NCBI RefSeq assembly: GCF_003625475.1
Contig: NZ_RAIQ01000001.1
Location: 372,001-436,000 of the forward strand
Direction of reading: 5' to 3'
Source of the DNA: Butyrivibrio sp. X503
GTDB taxonomy: Bacteria > Bacillota > Clostridia > Lachnospirales > Lachnospiraceae
Length of the DNA: 64,000 bases
The notes beneath the pieces were generated by a model. It was given only the letters and a program-made list of their open reading frames with translations. It ran no database searches and was not told where the DNA came from. Positions 1-8,248 of the stretch are shown in pieces (the stretch's first letter is position 1; every line of letters starts with the position of its first letter). Position numbers and translations under genes: made by a program.

Positions 1-1
1 C

Positions 2-1084
2 AAGACACTTATGGAGCACCTTAAGTGCTCATTCAACTTCACAGCTACTCACAAGGGCCCTCACGGTCTTCCTCTTATCGGACGTGCCGATTGGAACGAC
101 TGCCTGAACCTCAACTGCTTCTCAGAGCATCCCGGAGAGTCTTTCCAGACATTCGGTCCTTCAGAAGGTCCTGTTGCTGAATCTGTATTCATCGCAGGAA
201 TGTTCGTTAAGTACGGTGAAGAGTATGCTCAGCTCGCTGAACTTCTTGGTGACAACGCCGAGGCTGCAAGAGCTCGTGAAGAAGTTAAGAAGGTTTATGA
301 CGCAACATGCACAGCCGGATGGGATGGCGAATGGTTCGTCAGAGCTTATGATGCATATTCCAACAAGGTTGGTTCAAAGGAATGTGAAGAAGGACAGATC
401 TACATCGAGCCCCAGGGCTTCTGCGTACTTGCAGGAATCGGTGTTGAAGAAGGTCTCGCAGCCAAGGCTCTTAAGAGCGTTGAGGAAAGACTTGATACCA
501 AGTATGGTGTAATGATCTTCCAGCCTGCTTATACCAAGTATCACCTTGAACTCGGAGAAGTCAGCTCATATCCACCCGGATATAAAGAGAACGGTGGTAT
601 CTTCTGCCACAACAATCCTTGGGTATCAATTGCCGAGACAGTTCTCGGACACGGTAACAGAGCATTTGAGATCTACAAGAAGACATGCCCTGCATACATT
701 GAAGATATCAGTGAGATCCACTGCACAGAGCCTTATGTATATTCACAGATGGTTGCAGGTAAGGACGCTAAGTTCTTCGGTCAGGGTAAGAACAGCTGGC
801 TTACAGGAACAGCAGCTTGGACATTCGTCAACATATCACAGTATATCCTTGGCGTATATCCCACACACAACGGTCTTTCAATCAATCCTTGTGTACCTGC
901 TGATTTTGGTGATTTCTCACTCACAAGAAAATACCGTGGTGCAACATACAACATCAGTGTTAAGCAGAACGGTGCCGAGAAGGGCATCAAGAAGCTCGTT
1001 GTAAACGGTAAAGAGATTGAAGGAAACATCATCCCTTACGATGAGAGCGTTAAGGAATACACTGTAGAAGCAATCATGGGTTAA
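2..1084 (+). CDS. Cellobiose phosphorylase (GH94), C-terminal part
   Basis: This is the 3' end of a glycoside hydrolase family 94 phosphorylase; the reading frame is already open at the window edge, so the N-terminal part is missing. The family splits cellobiose with inorganic phosphate into glucose 1-phosphate and glucose in the cytoplasm, saving ATP. The motif [10 protein letters not shown] near the visible start holds the family's catalytic Asp (the DWNDC block), and the end matches the closing beta domain ([20 protein letters not shown]). Cellobiose rather than cellodextrin or chitobiose as substrate is inferred from overall resemblance. A strong terminator follows, so this is the last gene of its transcript. 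Confidence 0.88.
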   Translation, partial: KTLMEHLKCSFNFTATHKGPHGLPLIGRADWNDCLNLNCFSEHPGESFQTFGPSEGPVAESVFIAGMFVKYGEEYAQLAELLGDNAEAARAREEVKKVYDATCTAGWDGEWFVRAYDAYSNKVGSKECEEGQIYIEPQGFCVLAGIGVEEGLAAKALKSVEERLDTKYGVMIFQPAYTKYHLELGEVSSYPPGYKENGGIFCHNNPWVSIAETVLGHGNRAFEIYKKTCPAYIEDISEIHCTEPYVYSQMVAGKDAKFFGQGKNSWLTGTAAWTFVNISQYILGVYPTHNGLSINPCVPADFGDFSLTRKYRGATYNISVKQNGAEKGIKKLVVNGKEIEGNIIPYDESVKEYTVEAIMG

Positions 1085-1119
1085 TTTTACATACTACACT
1101 TCTTGTTTAATACATATTG

Positions 1120-1157
1120 CCCTGCCGGGTCTCATAAATCCGGCGGGGTATTCTTTT
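1120..1157 (+). terminator. Rho-independent terminator after GH94 gene
   Basis: A 9-bp stem (1120-1128 with 1140-1148, one G.T pair) is followed by a T-rich run (tattctttt). It lies 35 bases after the phosphorylase stop codon. Confidence 0.85.
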
Positions 1158-1220
1158 ACCCGAAAAGTGCTAAAACAAGCGCTATCTACGCCTTTAATCC
1201 GTATGCCAAATGGTCAAAAG

Positions 1221-1250
1221 TTGCGTTACCCCGTGAAAATATGTTAAAAT
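1221..1250 (+). promoter_or_regulatory. Promoter of the M23-like/bactofilin pair
   Basis: TTGCGT (1221-1226), an 18-base spacer and an extended -10 TGtTAAAAT (TAAAAT at 1245-1250). It lies about 20 bases upstream of the start codon and is the only good promoter between the terminator and the gene. Confidence 0.6.
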
Positions 1251-1275
1251 ACGGTGTTATGAGTCGGAGGTGAAT

Positions 1276-2058
1276 ATGAGCGCAGATATGACTAAGCCCA
1301 GAAAACACAGACACAGAAGAAATTATACTTTTATGGTTATTTCGGGAGACTCAGACGGATCGACCAAGCGTCTCCACTTAGACCATTTCCAGACGCAGGT
1401 TTTGGCTTATACTGCCTTTGCCTTAGTACTAATTTTGATCTGCTATATAATTTTTTCCGCAATGACCATCACCAATCTCAGATCGATACAAGTCGATCAG
1501 AAATCACAGATACAAACTCTTACGGAAGAGAATGTCAAACTCACGGCTTCCAATGAAACTCTCGGAAATGAAGCTCAACAGCTTAGAGCCGCACTCAATA
1601 TGAGACTTGAGAACGAGCAGCAATCCGCAGAAGAAGCTGAGAATAATGCCATTCCGTCAGGCTTTCCTTTAACAGGTTCAGCGAACATAGACTATGCTGT
1701 GGATGATGTTAATTCTACAAACATCACCAAGGTTGATGACAGAAATTCCGAAGAGGAAGGCAATCCATTAGTTCTTTTCTCAGCTGCATCCGGTAGCAAC
1801 ATTATTGCAGCAGGAACAGGAACGGTGCAGAGCGTCACATCAGATGCCAAATTCGGCAATTATGTATCCATAGATCACGGCAACGGATATATTTCAATCT
1901 ATCGCAATTCGGGCACTCCCATTGTTTCAGAAGGCGATGAAGTGGACAGAGGCGATATATTATTTGTTGTGGACGGCAACAATACCAAGCTGGGTTATCA
2001 GATCCAGAAGGATGATACTTATATAAACCCTGAGGAGCTCATAGAGATAAACGGTTAA
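1276..2058 (+). CDS. Membrane-anchored M23 (LytM-like) protein, probably non-catalytic
   Basis: A 260-residue protein. It has a basic cytoplasmic N-terminus, one membrane segment (about 39-63), a coiled coil (about 66-110), an acidic linker and a C-terminal lysostaphin/LytM-like beta domain (about 160-260). The domain is recognisable from DHGNGYISIYRN and VSEGDEVDRGDILF. The zinc ligands are gone: where active M23 enzymes carry HLHFEI this one reads LGYQIQ, and the first His/Asp motif is also absent. Such degenerate domains usually bind or regulate rather than cut peptidoglycan. ATG 1276 was chosen because GGAGG lies at 1266-1270; the in-frame GTG at 1270 overlaps that site. The bactofilin gene follows after 17 bases. 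Confidence 0.75.
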   Translation: MSADMTKPRKHRHRRNYTFMVISGDSDGSTKRLHLDHFQTQVLAYTAFALVLILICYIIFSAMTITNLRSIQVDQKSQIQTLTEENVKLTASNETLGNEAQQLRAALNMRLENEQQSAEEAENNAIPSGFPLTGSANIDYAVDDVNSTNITKVDDRNSEEEGNPLVLFSAASGSNIIAAGTGTVQSVTSDAKFGNYVSIDHGNGYISIYRNSGTPIVSEGDEVDRGDILFVVDGNNTKLGYQIQKDDTYINPEELIEING

Positions 2059-2075
2059 AAATGGAGGATTTACGA

Positions 2076-2546
2076 ATGTTTGGAAACTCAAAAAAAGAAA
2101 CTGACATACCCGAGAGCACATTACTTGAACAGGTTGGAACCATAATCGGTCCCGGTGCTGTGATCGACGGTCCGCTTACCACAAAGGACTCTACAAGAAT
2201 TGATGGAACGATCAAGGGTAACGTTACAATAAGCGGCGCACTCATAGTCGGACAGGATGGCAAGATCAACGGAACGGCTTCCGGCGTAAATATCTATGTT
2301 GCAGGTGAGATCAACGGAAATGTATCCGCACCGCAGGGCAAGGTTGAGATCAGTGATACAGGTAAGGTTATCGGTGATATCTCTTGCAAGAGCATCATAA
2401 TTGATGAGAATGCTATCTTCCAGGGAAGATGTGATATGACAGGCCTCGACAAGAGCTCTGCCGAGATCGCAAAAGAAAGAATGGCTTCCGATAAAGAATC
2501 ATCTGATGAAAATTCTTCAGATGATAAGGATAAAGAGAATAAATAA
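2076..2546 (+). CDS. Bactofilin family cytoskeletal protein
   Basis: A 156-residue bactofilin (DUF583): a short N-terminal tail, a right-handed beta-helix core of hydrophobic repeats (GTIIGPGAVIDGPL, RIDGTIKGNVTISG, NGNVSAPQGKVEI; about 20-125) and a charged Ser/Asp/Glu/Lys tail. Bactofilins polymerise without nucleotide into filaments that localise cell-wall enzymes and are often encoded beside M23 proteins, as here. ATG 2076 is preferred over ATG 2061 because the GGAGG at 2063-2067 lies 8 bases before it; the upstream ATG overlaps this site. A role placing the upstream LytM-like protein is inferred from the pairing. Confidence 0.9.
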   Translation: MFGNSKKETDIPESTLLEQVGTIIGPGAVIDGPLTTKDSTRIDGTIKGNVTISGALIVGQDGKINGTASGVNIYVAGEINGNVSAPQGKVEISDTGKVIGDISCKSIIIDENAIFQGRCDMTGLDKSSAEIAKERMASDKESSDENSSDDKDKENK

Positions 2547-2566
2547 AGATAAAAGCATATAACATA

Positions 2567-2599
2567 AACGCCGCTATGGAGTACATCCACAGCGGCGTT
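2567..2599. terminator. Bidirectional terminator, bactofilin / TrpR-like gene
   Basis: A perfect 9-bp stem (2567-2575 with 2591-2599), with further pairing inside (tgga/tcca), has A-rich sequence on one side and T-rich on the other. It serves both convergent genes. Confidence 0.85.
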
Positions 2600-2609
2600 A
2601 ATTATTTAA

Positions 2610-2897
2610 TCAATCCTGCAATCTTCCAAATACCAGCTCATATCCGTCATCGCCGTAATTAAGCGAACGATTGACTCTGCTGATAGTAGCTGTTGAAGCA
2701 CCGGTCTTGTCTGCGATCTCAAGATATGTCTTATGCTCTCTAAGCATAGAAGCAACTTCAAATCTCTGAGAAAGGGACAAAAGCTCGTTTACTGTACACA
2801 AGTCTTCAAAAAAGCTATAACATTCCTCTTTATTCTTTAGGCATAAGATTGCGTCAAACAGGTGATCCACTGCATCTGTTCTGATTTTTTTATTCAT
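2610..2897 (-). CDS. TrpR-related regulator, YerC/YecD family
   Basis: A 95-residue all-helical protein of the TrpR superfamily (YerC/YecD branch). The helix-turn-helix is visible in the C-terminal half (YLEIADKTGASTATISRVNR, about 64-83), preceded by the dimerising helices with LSLSQRFEVASMLRE. TrpR itself binds tryptophan; the ligand and targets of the YerC branch are not settled, so no trp-specific role is claimed. The start ATG at 2897 has GGAGG 11 bases upstream; an in-frame TTG at 2915 overlaps that site and was rejected. A nested inverted repeat lies just upstream (2935-2970). Confidence 0.85.
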   Translation of the reverse strand: MNKKIRTDAVDHLFDAILCLKNKEECYSFFEDLCTVNELLSLSQRFEVASMLREHKTYLEIADKTGASTATISRVNRSLNYGDDGYELVFGRLQD

Positions 2898-2934
2898 ATC
2901 TGCCGTTTCCTCCAAATTTGGTTTGTGAAATTAA

Positions 2935-2970
2935 CTATATTACGTTAATAAAACTTTCACACATAAATAT
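2935..2970. promoter_or_regulatory. Nested inverted repeat upstream of TrpR-like gene
   Basis: GTGAAA (2935-2940) mirrors TTTCAC (2965-2970), and inside them TTAAC (2941-2945) mirrors GTTAA (2954-2958). The site lies 38 bases upstream of the regulator's start, where an operator would be expected. No known TrpR box is recognised. Confidence 0.35.
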
Positions 2971-3021
2971 TTTATCACTCTAAACTTTTAAAGTAAATAG
3001 GGGAAGATTTATATTATACGC

Positions 3022-3050
3022 TTTACTTTTGTACATATGTTTGATATTAT
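3022..3050 (+). promoter_or_regulatory. Promoter of cold-shock gene
   Basis: TTTACT (3022-3027), a 17-base spacer and an extended -10 TGaTATTAT (hexamer 3045-3050). This gives a 5' leader of about 55 bases, T-rich, before the cold-shock start codon. Confidence 0.65.
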
Positions 3051-3110
3051 AAATTTGTTGTCATAGACAACTGAACGATTATTTTTTTATTTTTATGTGG
3101 AGGTATTACA

Positions 3111-3311
3111 ATGAACAAAGGTACTGTTAAGTGGTTCAACAACCAGAAGGGTTACGGTTTCATCTCAGACGAGGCTGGAAATGATGTATTCGTACATTAT
3201 TCAGGACTCAACATGGAAGGTTTCAAGTCTCTTGAGGAAGGCGCTTCTGTAGAGTATGATGTAATCCAGGGTGAAAAGGGACCTCAGGCCGTAAACGTAA
3301 ACAAGCTTTAA
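3111..3311 (+). CDS. Cold-shock domain protein (CspA family)
   Basis: A 66-residue single cold-shock domain, the usual length for CspA/CspB. Both nucleic-acid binding motifs are intact: RNP1 as KGYGFISD and RNP2 as DVFVHYS, with the KWFN start typical of the family. These proteins bind single-stranded RNA and DNA and melt mRNA structure. GGAGG lies at 3099-3103. It is monocistronic, with its own promoter and a very strong terminator. Confidence 0.96.
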   Translation: MNKGTVKWFNNQKGYGFISDEAGNDVFVHYSGLNMEGFKSLEEGASVEYDVIQGEKGPQAVNVNKL

Positions 3312-3406
3312 TTCGAGATTTAAAGCTTAATTAATCAGACTACAAAGTGCCTTATTTAAAATAGATATATTTTGAATTCGCAAGATTGTAACAATGATTA
3401 ATCATC

Positions 3407-3440
3407 AGAGCCATCCGACATATGTCGGATGGCTCTTTTG
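3407..3440 (+). terminator. Strong terminator after cold-shock gene
   Basis: A near-perfect palindrome (3407-3420 with 3423-3436) is followed by TTTT. It faces the cold-shock transcript and insulates it from the convergent hisA operon. Confidence 0.85.
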
Positions 3441-3492
3441 CGTTGTCATTATTTATCTTGATATGTTCAATTCTTCAAGTAAAATACAATAA

Positions 3493-4266
3493 TTACTTGC
3501 AGGCATCCATAACATCATTAAGCTTAAGCTTGCCTCCAAAGATCTCAAGTGCACTGCCGACAGTAACATCGACCTTACCCTTTCCTATCTTCTTAAGCTT
3601 CTTAATATCAGCAATACTCTTGGCTCCGCCTGCATAAGTGATTGGAATCTTGCTCCACTCTCCTAGAACCTTTGCCACGTTCTCTTCTATGCCGTTCTGC
3701 TTGCCTTCAACATCGGCAGCATGAACAAGAAACTCATCACAGTACTGCGAAAGCTCATCAAGCGTATCTGAGCACAACTCAACATCAGTAAGCTTCTGCC
3801 ATCTGTCGGTAACTATATAATACTTACCGTTTGATATCTTGCATGAAAGATCAAGAACTATTCTTTCTTTTCCTACGGCTTTAACCAGCTTCTTGAGATT
3901 GGTATAGCTGATCTTGCCGTTCTTGAATACATAGGAAGTAACTATCACATGCGTAGCTCCGACGTCTATAAATTCGGAAGCATTGTCTGCGTTTATTCCG
4001 CCGCCTATCTGAAGAGTTCCGGGGCATGCTTTAAGCGCTTCAACAGCCTGCTTCTTGGTGTTGTTATAAAATGGACTTCCCACGGGATTAAGAAGGATAA
4101 TATGTCCTCCGGTAAGGCCGTGTTCTTTGTACATTCTCGCATAAAAAACGGCATCCTTGCTTGATACGTAGTTCTCGGAAGCTGAATCTTTTTCATCTCT
4201 GAGACTGCTTCCCACTATCTGCTTCACTTTTCCGTTATGAATATCAATACAAGGTCTGAATTTCAT
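3493..4266 (-). CDS. hisA: ProFAR isomerase HisA, eukaryotic HIS6-like type
   Basis: A 257-residue TIM-barrel enzyme that isomerises ProFAR to PRFAR, the fourth step of histidine synthesis. It resembles yeast and plant HIS6 rather than normal bacterial HisA: CIDIHNGKVKQIVG at the start, IVLDLSCK and FLVHAADVEGKQNGI in the middle, and TYAGGAKSIADI near the end. The usual bacterial opening (PAIDLxxGxCVRL) is absent. It is the third gene of the dapA-dapB-hisA transcript, 11 bases after dapB, with no promoter or terminator between them. Histidine synthesis thus appears to sit under a lysine riboswitch, which is unusual. No other his gene is in the window. Confidence 0.9.
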   Translation of the reverse strand: MKFRPCIDIHNGKVKQIVGSSLRDEKDSASENYVSSKDAVFYARMYKEHGLTGGHIILLNPVGSPFYNNTKKQAVEALKACPGTLQIGGGINADNASEFIDVGATHVIVTSYVFKNGKISYTNLKKLVKAVGKERIVLDLSCKISNGKYYIVTDRWQKLTDVELCSDTLDELSQYCDEFLVHAADVEGKQNGIEENVAKVLGEWSKIPITYAGGAKSIADIKKLKKIGKGKVDVTVGSALEIFGGKLKLNDVMDACK

Positions 4267-4277
4267 ATCTAAACTCC

Positions 4278-5033
4278 TTACGCAAGTACATCTGCCATAT
4301 CATACATTCCGGCAGGCTTTCCTGCAAGGAACTTGGCAGCCTCAATGGCGCCCTTTCCAAATACCGCTCTTGAATATGCTCTGTGAGAAAGAGTTACTAC
4401 CTCATCGTGACCCGCAAAAATAACATCATGATCACCTACAATAGTACCACCTCTGACAGCAGAGATTCCTATCTCCTTCTTGGGTCTCTTCTCTCTTCTC
4501 TGACTTCTGTCATATACGTAATCATACTCATTGGAAAGAGACTCGTTGATGCTGTCTGCAAGTGCAAGAGCTGTTCCACTGGGCGAATCGAGCTTCTGGT
4601 TGTGGTGTTTCTCTACTATCTCAATATCAAAGCCTGCTGCCGCAAACAAAGGAGATACCTCGCTGAGCACCTTAAGAAGAGCGTTGATTCCAACAGACAT
4701 GTTTGCCGATTTAAGGACAGCAACCTTAGCCGAACTCTCTTTTACCTTGGAAAGCTGTGCATCGGAAAGACCCGTTGAACACAGAACAACCGGCACGTTC
4801 TTAGCTACGCAGTAATCAAGAAGTCCGTCAACTGCTGAGGCATTGGAAAAATCTACGATAACATCACAGTCCACGTTGCAATCGGAAAGGCTCTTGAATG
4901 TAGGGAATTCGTAATTATTCTCACCAAAAGCATCTATTCCGGCAACTACTTCTATATCATTATCTTCTTTGACAAGGTCGATGATAACTCGACCCATACG
5001 GCCGTTGCAGCCGTGCATGATCATCTTGGTCAT
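4278..5033 (-). CDS. dapB: 4-hydroxy-tetrahydrodipicolinate reductase
   Basis: A 251-residue DapB, which reduces the DapA product with NAD(P)H on the way to diaminopimelate and lysine. It has a Rossmann N-terminal domain (HGCNGRMGRV) and the family active-site block HHNQKLDSPSGTA at about 155-167, with the catalytic His pair and the Lys. It follows dapA after 26 bases and precedes hisA by 11 bases. Length is typical (about 250). Confidence 0.97.
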   Translation of the reverse strand: MTKMIMHGCNGRMGRVIIDLVKEDNDIEVVAGIDAFGENNYEFPTFKSLSDCNVDCDVIVDFSNASAVDGLLDYCVAKNVPVVLCSTGLSDAQLSKVKESSAKVAVLKSANMSVGINALLKVLSEVSPLFAAAGFDIEIVEKHHNQKLDSPSGTALALADSINESLSNEYDYVYDRSQRREKRPKKEIGISAVRGGTIVGDHDVIFAGHDEVVTLSHRAYSRAVFGKGAIEAAKFLAGKPAGMYDMADVLA

Positions 5034-5059
5034 ATCAGTATTCCTTCCTTAAATAATAA

Positions 5060-5944
5060 TCAGATAAGTCCGTATTTCTTCATCTCAGCTTTGAGCTTCC
5101 GGGCATTCTCGGGCTCCATATCTGTAAGAGGAAGGCGAAGAGATCCTGCATTGAAGCCGATGAGCTTAAGTGCGCTCTTAACGGGAATGGGATTAACCTC
5201 AGAGAAAAGAGCTTTCACAAGAGGATAAGCCTTGAACTGGAGCTCTCTTGCTGTCTCATAATCACCCTCAAAGCACTTTGCGCAGATCTCGTGAGTCTGT
5301 CTGGGTGCGATGTTTGAAAGAACAGAGATAACACCCTTTCCGCCTACTGCCATGATAGGAACGATCTCATCATCCTCTCCGGAATAGAGATCGATGCATC
5401 CCTCAGCAAGCATCATCATCTTGGTCGTCTGAGAGATATTACCTGTAGCATCTTTGATACCGACGATGTTCTTGTTCTCCTTGCAAAGCTTAACAGCTGT
5501 CTCGGGAAGAATGTTGCATCCCGTTCTGCTGGGTACGTTATAAAGAATAATAGGAATATCAACAGCATTGGCAATAGCTGTGAAGTGTGCGATAAGTCCG
5601 TTCTGAGTTGCCTTGTTGTAGTAGGGTGTAACAACAAGAAGTCCGTCAGCGCCGTATTCCTGAGCAAGCTTAGAAAGATTGATAGCTGTCTCAGTGCAAT
5701 TGGAACCTGTTCCGGCAATAACAGGTATTCTCTTAGCAACCTTGTCGATACAATACTTGATAACGTCCATATGCTCTTCTTCTGTCATTGTTGCGGATTC
5801 ACCTGTAGTTCCGCATACGATGATGGCATCTGTTCCGTTCTCGATCTGGAACTCAATGAGTTTTCCAAACTCCTCGTAATTTACTTCTCCGTTGTCTTTA
5901 AATGGTGTTGCGATAGCAACTCCGGCTCCCTTAAATATAGCCAT
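5060..5944 (-). CDS. dapA: 4-hydroxy-tetrahydrodipicolinate synthase
   Basis: A 294-residue TIM-barrel aldolase that condenses pyruvate with aspartate semialdehyde, the committed step to diaminopimelate and lysine. The Schiff-base Lys lies in VGIKDATG, the catalytic Tyr in LYNVPSRTG, and the substrate motif is CGTTGES. GGAGG sits 6 bases before ATG. It is the first gene after a lysine riboswitch and attenuator, so lysine should switch off this gene and those behind it. Confidence 0.97.
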   Translation of the reverse strand: MAIFKGAGVAIATPFKDNGEVNYEEFGKLIEFQIENGTDAIIVCGTTGESATMTEEEHMDVIKYCIDKVAKRIPVIAGTGSNCTETAINLSKLAQEYGADGLLVVTPYYNKATQNGLIAHFTAIANAVDIPIILYNVPSRTGCNILPETAVKLCKENKNIVGIKDATGNISQTTKMMMLAEGCIDLYSGEDDEIVPIMAVGGKGVISVLSNIAPRQTHEICAKCFEGDYETARELQFKAYPLVKALFSEVNPIPVKSALKLIGFNAGSLRLPLTDMEPENARKLKAEMKKYGLI

Positions 5945-5990
5945 ATAATCCTCCTTCTTGGCTAGGTTCTGAACGCTTTTATCCGTGTTT

Positions 5991-6021
5991 AGATAAAAAA
6001 ACCGACTCAGAATGAGTCGGT
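5991..6021 (-). terminator. Attenuator terminator of the lysine riboswitch
   Basis: A 9-bp stem (6013-6021 with 6001-6009) with a three-base loop, followed on the minus strand by T-rich sequence. It lies between the lysine aptamer and dapA, so it is the riboswitch expression platform: the hairpin forms when lysine is bound. Confidence 0.9.
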
Positions 6022-6056
6022 AACATAATCTCTTTTGATAATAAAAGAAAAATGTT

Positions 6057-6218
6057 GATAGCGCCCCATCCTAATGATGACAGTTATGCAGCTCTTAACT
6101 GCATACCCAAGGCCTCGGTTATCAGGTCACCGACCCTTTCGGCGTATTCTCCTTTCGCTTAGCGTCTCCTGCTCCTGACACATCGGCAAAGCTACTGATA
6201 AAACACGCAACCTCTATC
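6057..6218 (-). promoter_or_regulatory. Lysine riboswitch (L box) controlling dapA-dapB-hisA
   Basis: The 162-base element carries the L-box signatures in order on the minus strand: GATAGAGGTTGCG at the P1 5' side, AGTAGC, AAAGGAGAATACGCCGAAAG, CCGAGGCC, AACTGTCA and the closing GGGGCGCTATC. P1 pairs GATAG (6218-6214) with CTATC (6061-6057). It lies between a strong promoter and an intrinsic terminator, so transcriptional attenuation by lysine is inferred. A T box was considered, but no T-box sequence is present. Confidence 0.95.
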
Positions 6219-6233
6219 TAACTTGCTTAACTC

Positions 6234-6262
6234 ATACTACACCCACTGCCTAGCCATGTCAA
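6234..6262 (-). promoter_or_regulatory. Promoter of the lysine-riboswitch operon
   Basis: Perfect -35 TTGACA (6262-6257), a 17-base spacer and -10 TAGTAT (6239-6234). Transcription would start about 10 bases before the aptamer. Confidence 0.85.
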
Positions 6263-6272
6263 CAAATTATAG

Positions 6273-6301
6273 TTGAATATGAAAAAAACGCGTGTTATAC
6301 T
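6273..6301 (+). promoter_or_regulatory. Promoter of typA
   Basis: TTGAAT (6273-6278), a 17-base spacer and an extended -10 TGtTATACT (hexamer 6296-6301). It is back to back with the riboswitch promoter; only 10 bases separate the two -35 boxes. Confidence 0.85.
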
Positions 6302-6355
6302 TTTTTAGTTTGAAAAGTAAACGATATGTTTTTTTCTTATATAAAGGAGTTATTT

Positions 6356-8194
6356 ATGAAGCAAACGAGAAATGATGTAAGAAACGTTGCAATTATCGCC
6401 CACGTTGACCACGGTAAGACCACACTCGTAGACGGTCTTTTGAAGCAGAGCGGTGTTTTCCGTACAGGTCAGGACGTTGTGGAAAGAGTTATGGATTCCG
6501 GCGATATCGAGAGAGAACGTGGAATTACCATCATGTCCAAGAATACAGCTATTTCATATAAAGATATCAAGATCAATATCATCGACACTCCCGGCCACGC
6601 TGATTTCGGCGGAGAGGTTGAGCGTGTACTTAAGATGGTTAACGGCGTTATCCTTGTTGTTGATGCTTTTGAGGGACCCATGCCCCAGACTAAGTTCGTT
6701 CTTGGTAAGGCCATGGACCTTGGACTTCCCGTTATCGTATGTATCAACAAGATCGACCGTCCCGAGGCTCGTCCCAACGAAGTTATCGATGAGGTTCTTG
6801 AGCTTCTTATGGACCTTGGCGCTGACGACAACCAGCTTGACTGTCCTTTCGTATTTGCATCAGCCAAGGCCGGAACATCTTCACTTAGTGTCGACGAGCA
6901 GGGCACAGATATGAAGCCGCTTCTTGATACAATCATCAACTACATTCCCGCTCCCGTGGGTGATCCCGAGGCGAGCACACAGGTTCTTATCAGCACCATC
7001 GACTACAATGAGTACGTTGGACGTATCGGTGTAGGTAAGGTAGATAACGGCGTTGTTAAGGTTAACCAGGAAGTTGTTGTCGTTAACCACCACGAGCCCG
7101 AGAGACGTATTAAGACCAAGATCAGTAAGCTCTATGAGTACGACGGACTCGGAAGAGTTGAAGTTCAGGAAGCCAAGATCGGTTCAATCGTTGCCATCTC
7201 AGGTATCGAAGATCTCAAGATCGGTGATACACTTTGCTCTGTTGACAATCAGATCGCCATTCCTTTCCAGAAGATCTCAGAGCCTACTATTTCAATGAAC
7301 TTTATAGTAAACGACTCTCCTCTTGCGGGACAGGAAGGTAAATACGTTACATCACGTCACCTTCGTGACAGATTATATAAAGAGCTTAACACCGACGTTT
7401 CACTTCGTGTCGAAGACACAGATACAACAGAGACCTTCAAGGTTTCGGGACGTGGTGAACTTCATCTTTCCGTTCTTATTGAGACAATGAGACGAGAAGG
7501 CTTTGAGTTTGCTGTAAGTAAGGCTGAGGTTATCTATCACACAGATGAAAACGGCAAAAAGCTTGAGCCTATGGAAAAATGCTACATCGATGTTCCCGAC
7601 GAGTTCTCGGGAAGCGTTATCCAGAAGCTCGGCGAAAGAAAAGGTGAGCTTGTAAACATGGGTGCAGGAAACGGCGGATACACTCGTATCGAGTTCAACA
7701 TTCCTTCTCGCGGACTTATCGGTTATAGAGGCGAATTCATGACCGACACCAAGGGTAACGGTATCATCAATACTATTTTTGACGGATACGCTCCTTACAA
7801 GGGAGATATGAACTACAGAAAAACAGGTTCTCTTATCGCATTCGAAACAGGCACGGCTACAGCATACGGTCTTTTCAATGCTCAGGACAGAGGACAGCTC
7901 TTCATAAAGACAGGCGACAAGGTTTACTCCGGAATGGTAATCGGTACCAGCGGAAAGACCGAGGACGTTGAAGTTAACGTATGTAAGACCAAGCACCTTA
8001 CCAATACAAGAACTTCTTCATCGGATGAAGCTCTTCGTCTTGTTCCGCCTAAGATCATGTCTCTTGAGCAGGCAATCGAGTTTATTGATAACGACGAGCT
8101 TTTGGAGGTTACACCCACAAGCCTTCGTATTCGTAAGAGAATCCTCGATCCTACTCTGAGAAAAAGAGCCGGTTTCAAAAACAAACAACAGTAA
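6356..8194 (+). CDS. typA: Ribosome-associated GTPase TypA/BipA
   Basis: A 612-residue translational GTPase of the EF-G type that acts on the ribosome in subunit assembly and stress or cold adaptation. Domain order is G domain (about 5-200, with [20 protein letters not shown] and NKIDR), a beta-barrel domain, two alpha/beta domains and the BipA-specific C-terminal domain ending in [12 protein letters not shown] 6356 was chosen because AGGAG lies 6 bases upstream; an in-frame ATG at 6326 lacks such a site. It stands alone between its promoter and a terminator. Confidence 0.97.
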   Translation: MKQTRNDVRNVAIIAHVDHGKTTLVDGLLKQSGVFRTGQDVVERVMDSGDIERERGITIMSKNTAISYKDIKINIIDTPGHADFGGEVERVLKMVNGVILVVDAFEGPMPQTKFVLGKAMDLGLPVIVCINKIDRPEARPNEVIDEVLELLMDLGADDNQLDCPFVFASAKAGTSSLSVDEQGTDMKPLLDTIINYIPAPVGDPEASTQVLISTIDYNEYVGRIGVGKVDNGVVKVNQEVVVVNHHEPERRIKTKISKLYEYDGLGRVEVQEAKIGSIVAISGIEDLKIGDTLCSVDNQIAIPFQKISEPTISMNFIVNDSPLAGQEGKYVTSRHLRDRLYKELNTDVSLRVEDTDTTETFKVSGRGELHLSVLIETMRREGFEFAVSKAEVIYHTDENGKKLEPMEKCYIDVPDEFSGSVIQKLGERKGELVNMGAGNGGYTRIEFNIPSRGLIGYRGEFMTDTKGNGIINTIFDGYAPYKGDMNYRKTGSLIAFETGTATAYGLFNAQDRGQLFIKTGDKVYSGMVIGTSGKTEDVEVNVCKTKHLTNTRTSSSDEALRLVPPKIMSLEQAIEFIDNDELLEVTPTSLRIRKRILDPTLRKRAGFKNKQQ

Positions 8195-8200
8195 AAATAA

Positions 8201-8237
8201 AACACGTGGAAAGTTTGATACTTCCACGTGTTTTTTA
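8201..8237. terminator. Bidirectional terminator, typA / YigZ-family gene
   Basis: An 11-bp perfect stem (8201-8211 with 8222-8232), with A-rich sequence before and T-rich after, between two convergent genes. Confidence 0.9.
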
Positions 8238-8248
8238 TATTCATCTTT

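Noticed and set aside
1276..2058. Active M23 endopeptidase
   Set aside because: The zinc-binding His/Asp and the HxH motif are missing.
6057..6218. T box upstream of dapA
   Set aside because: No T-box sequence or specifier layout; the GCCGAA, CTGTCA and closing P1 sequences are those of a lysine riboswitch.
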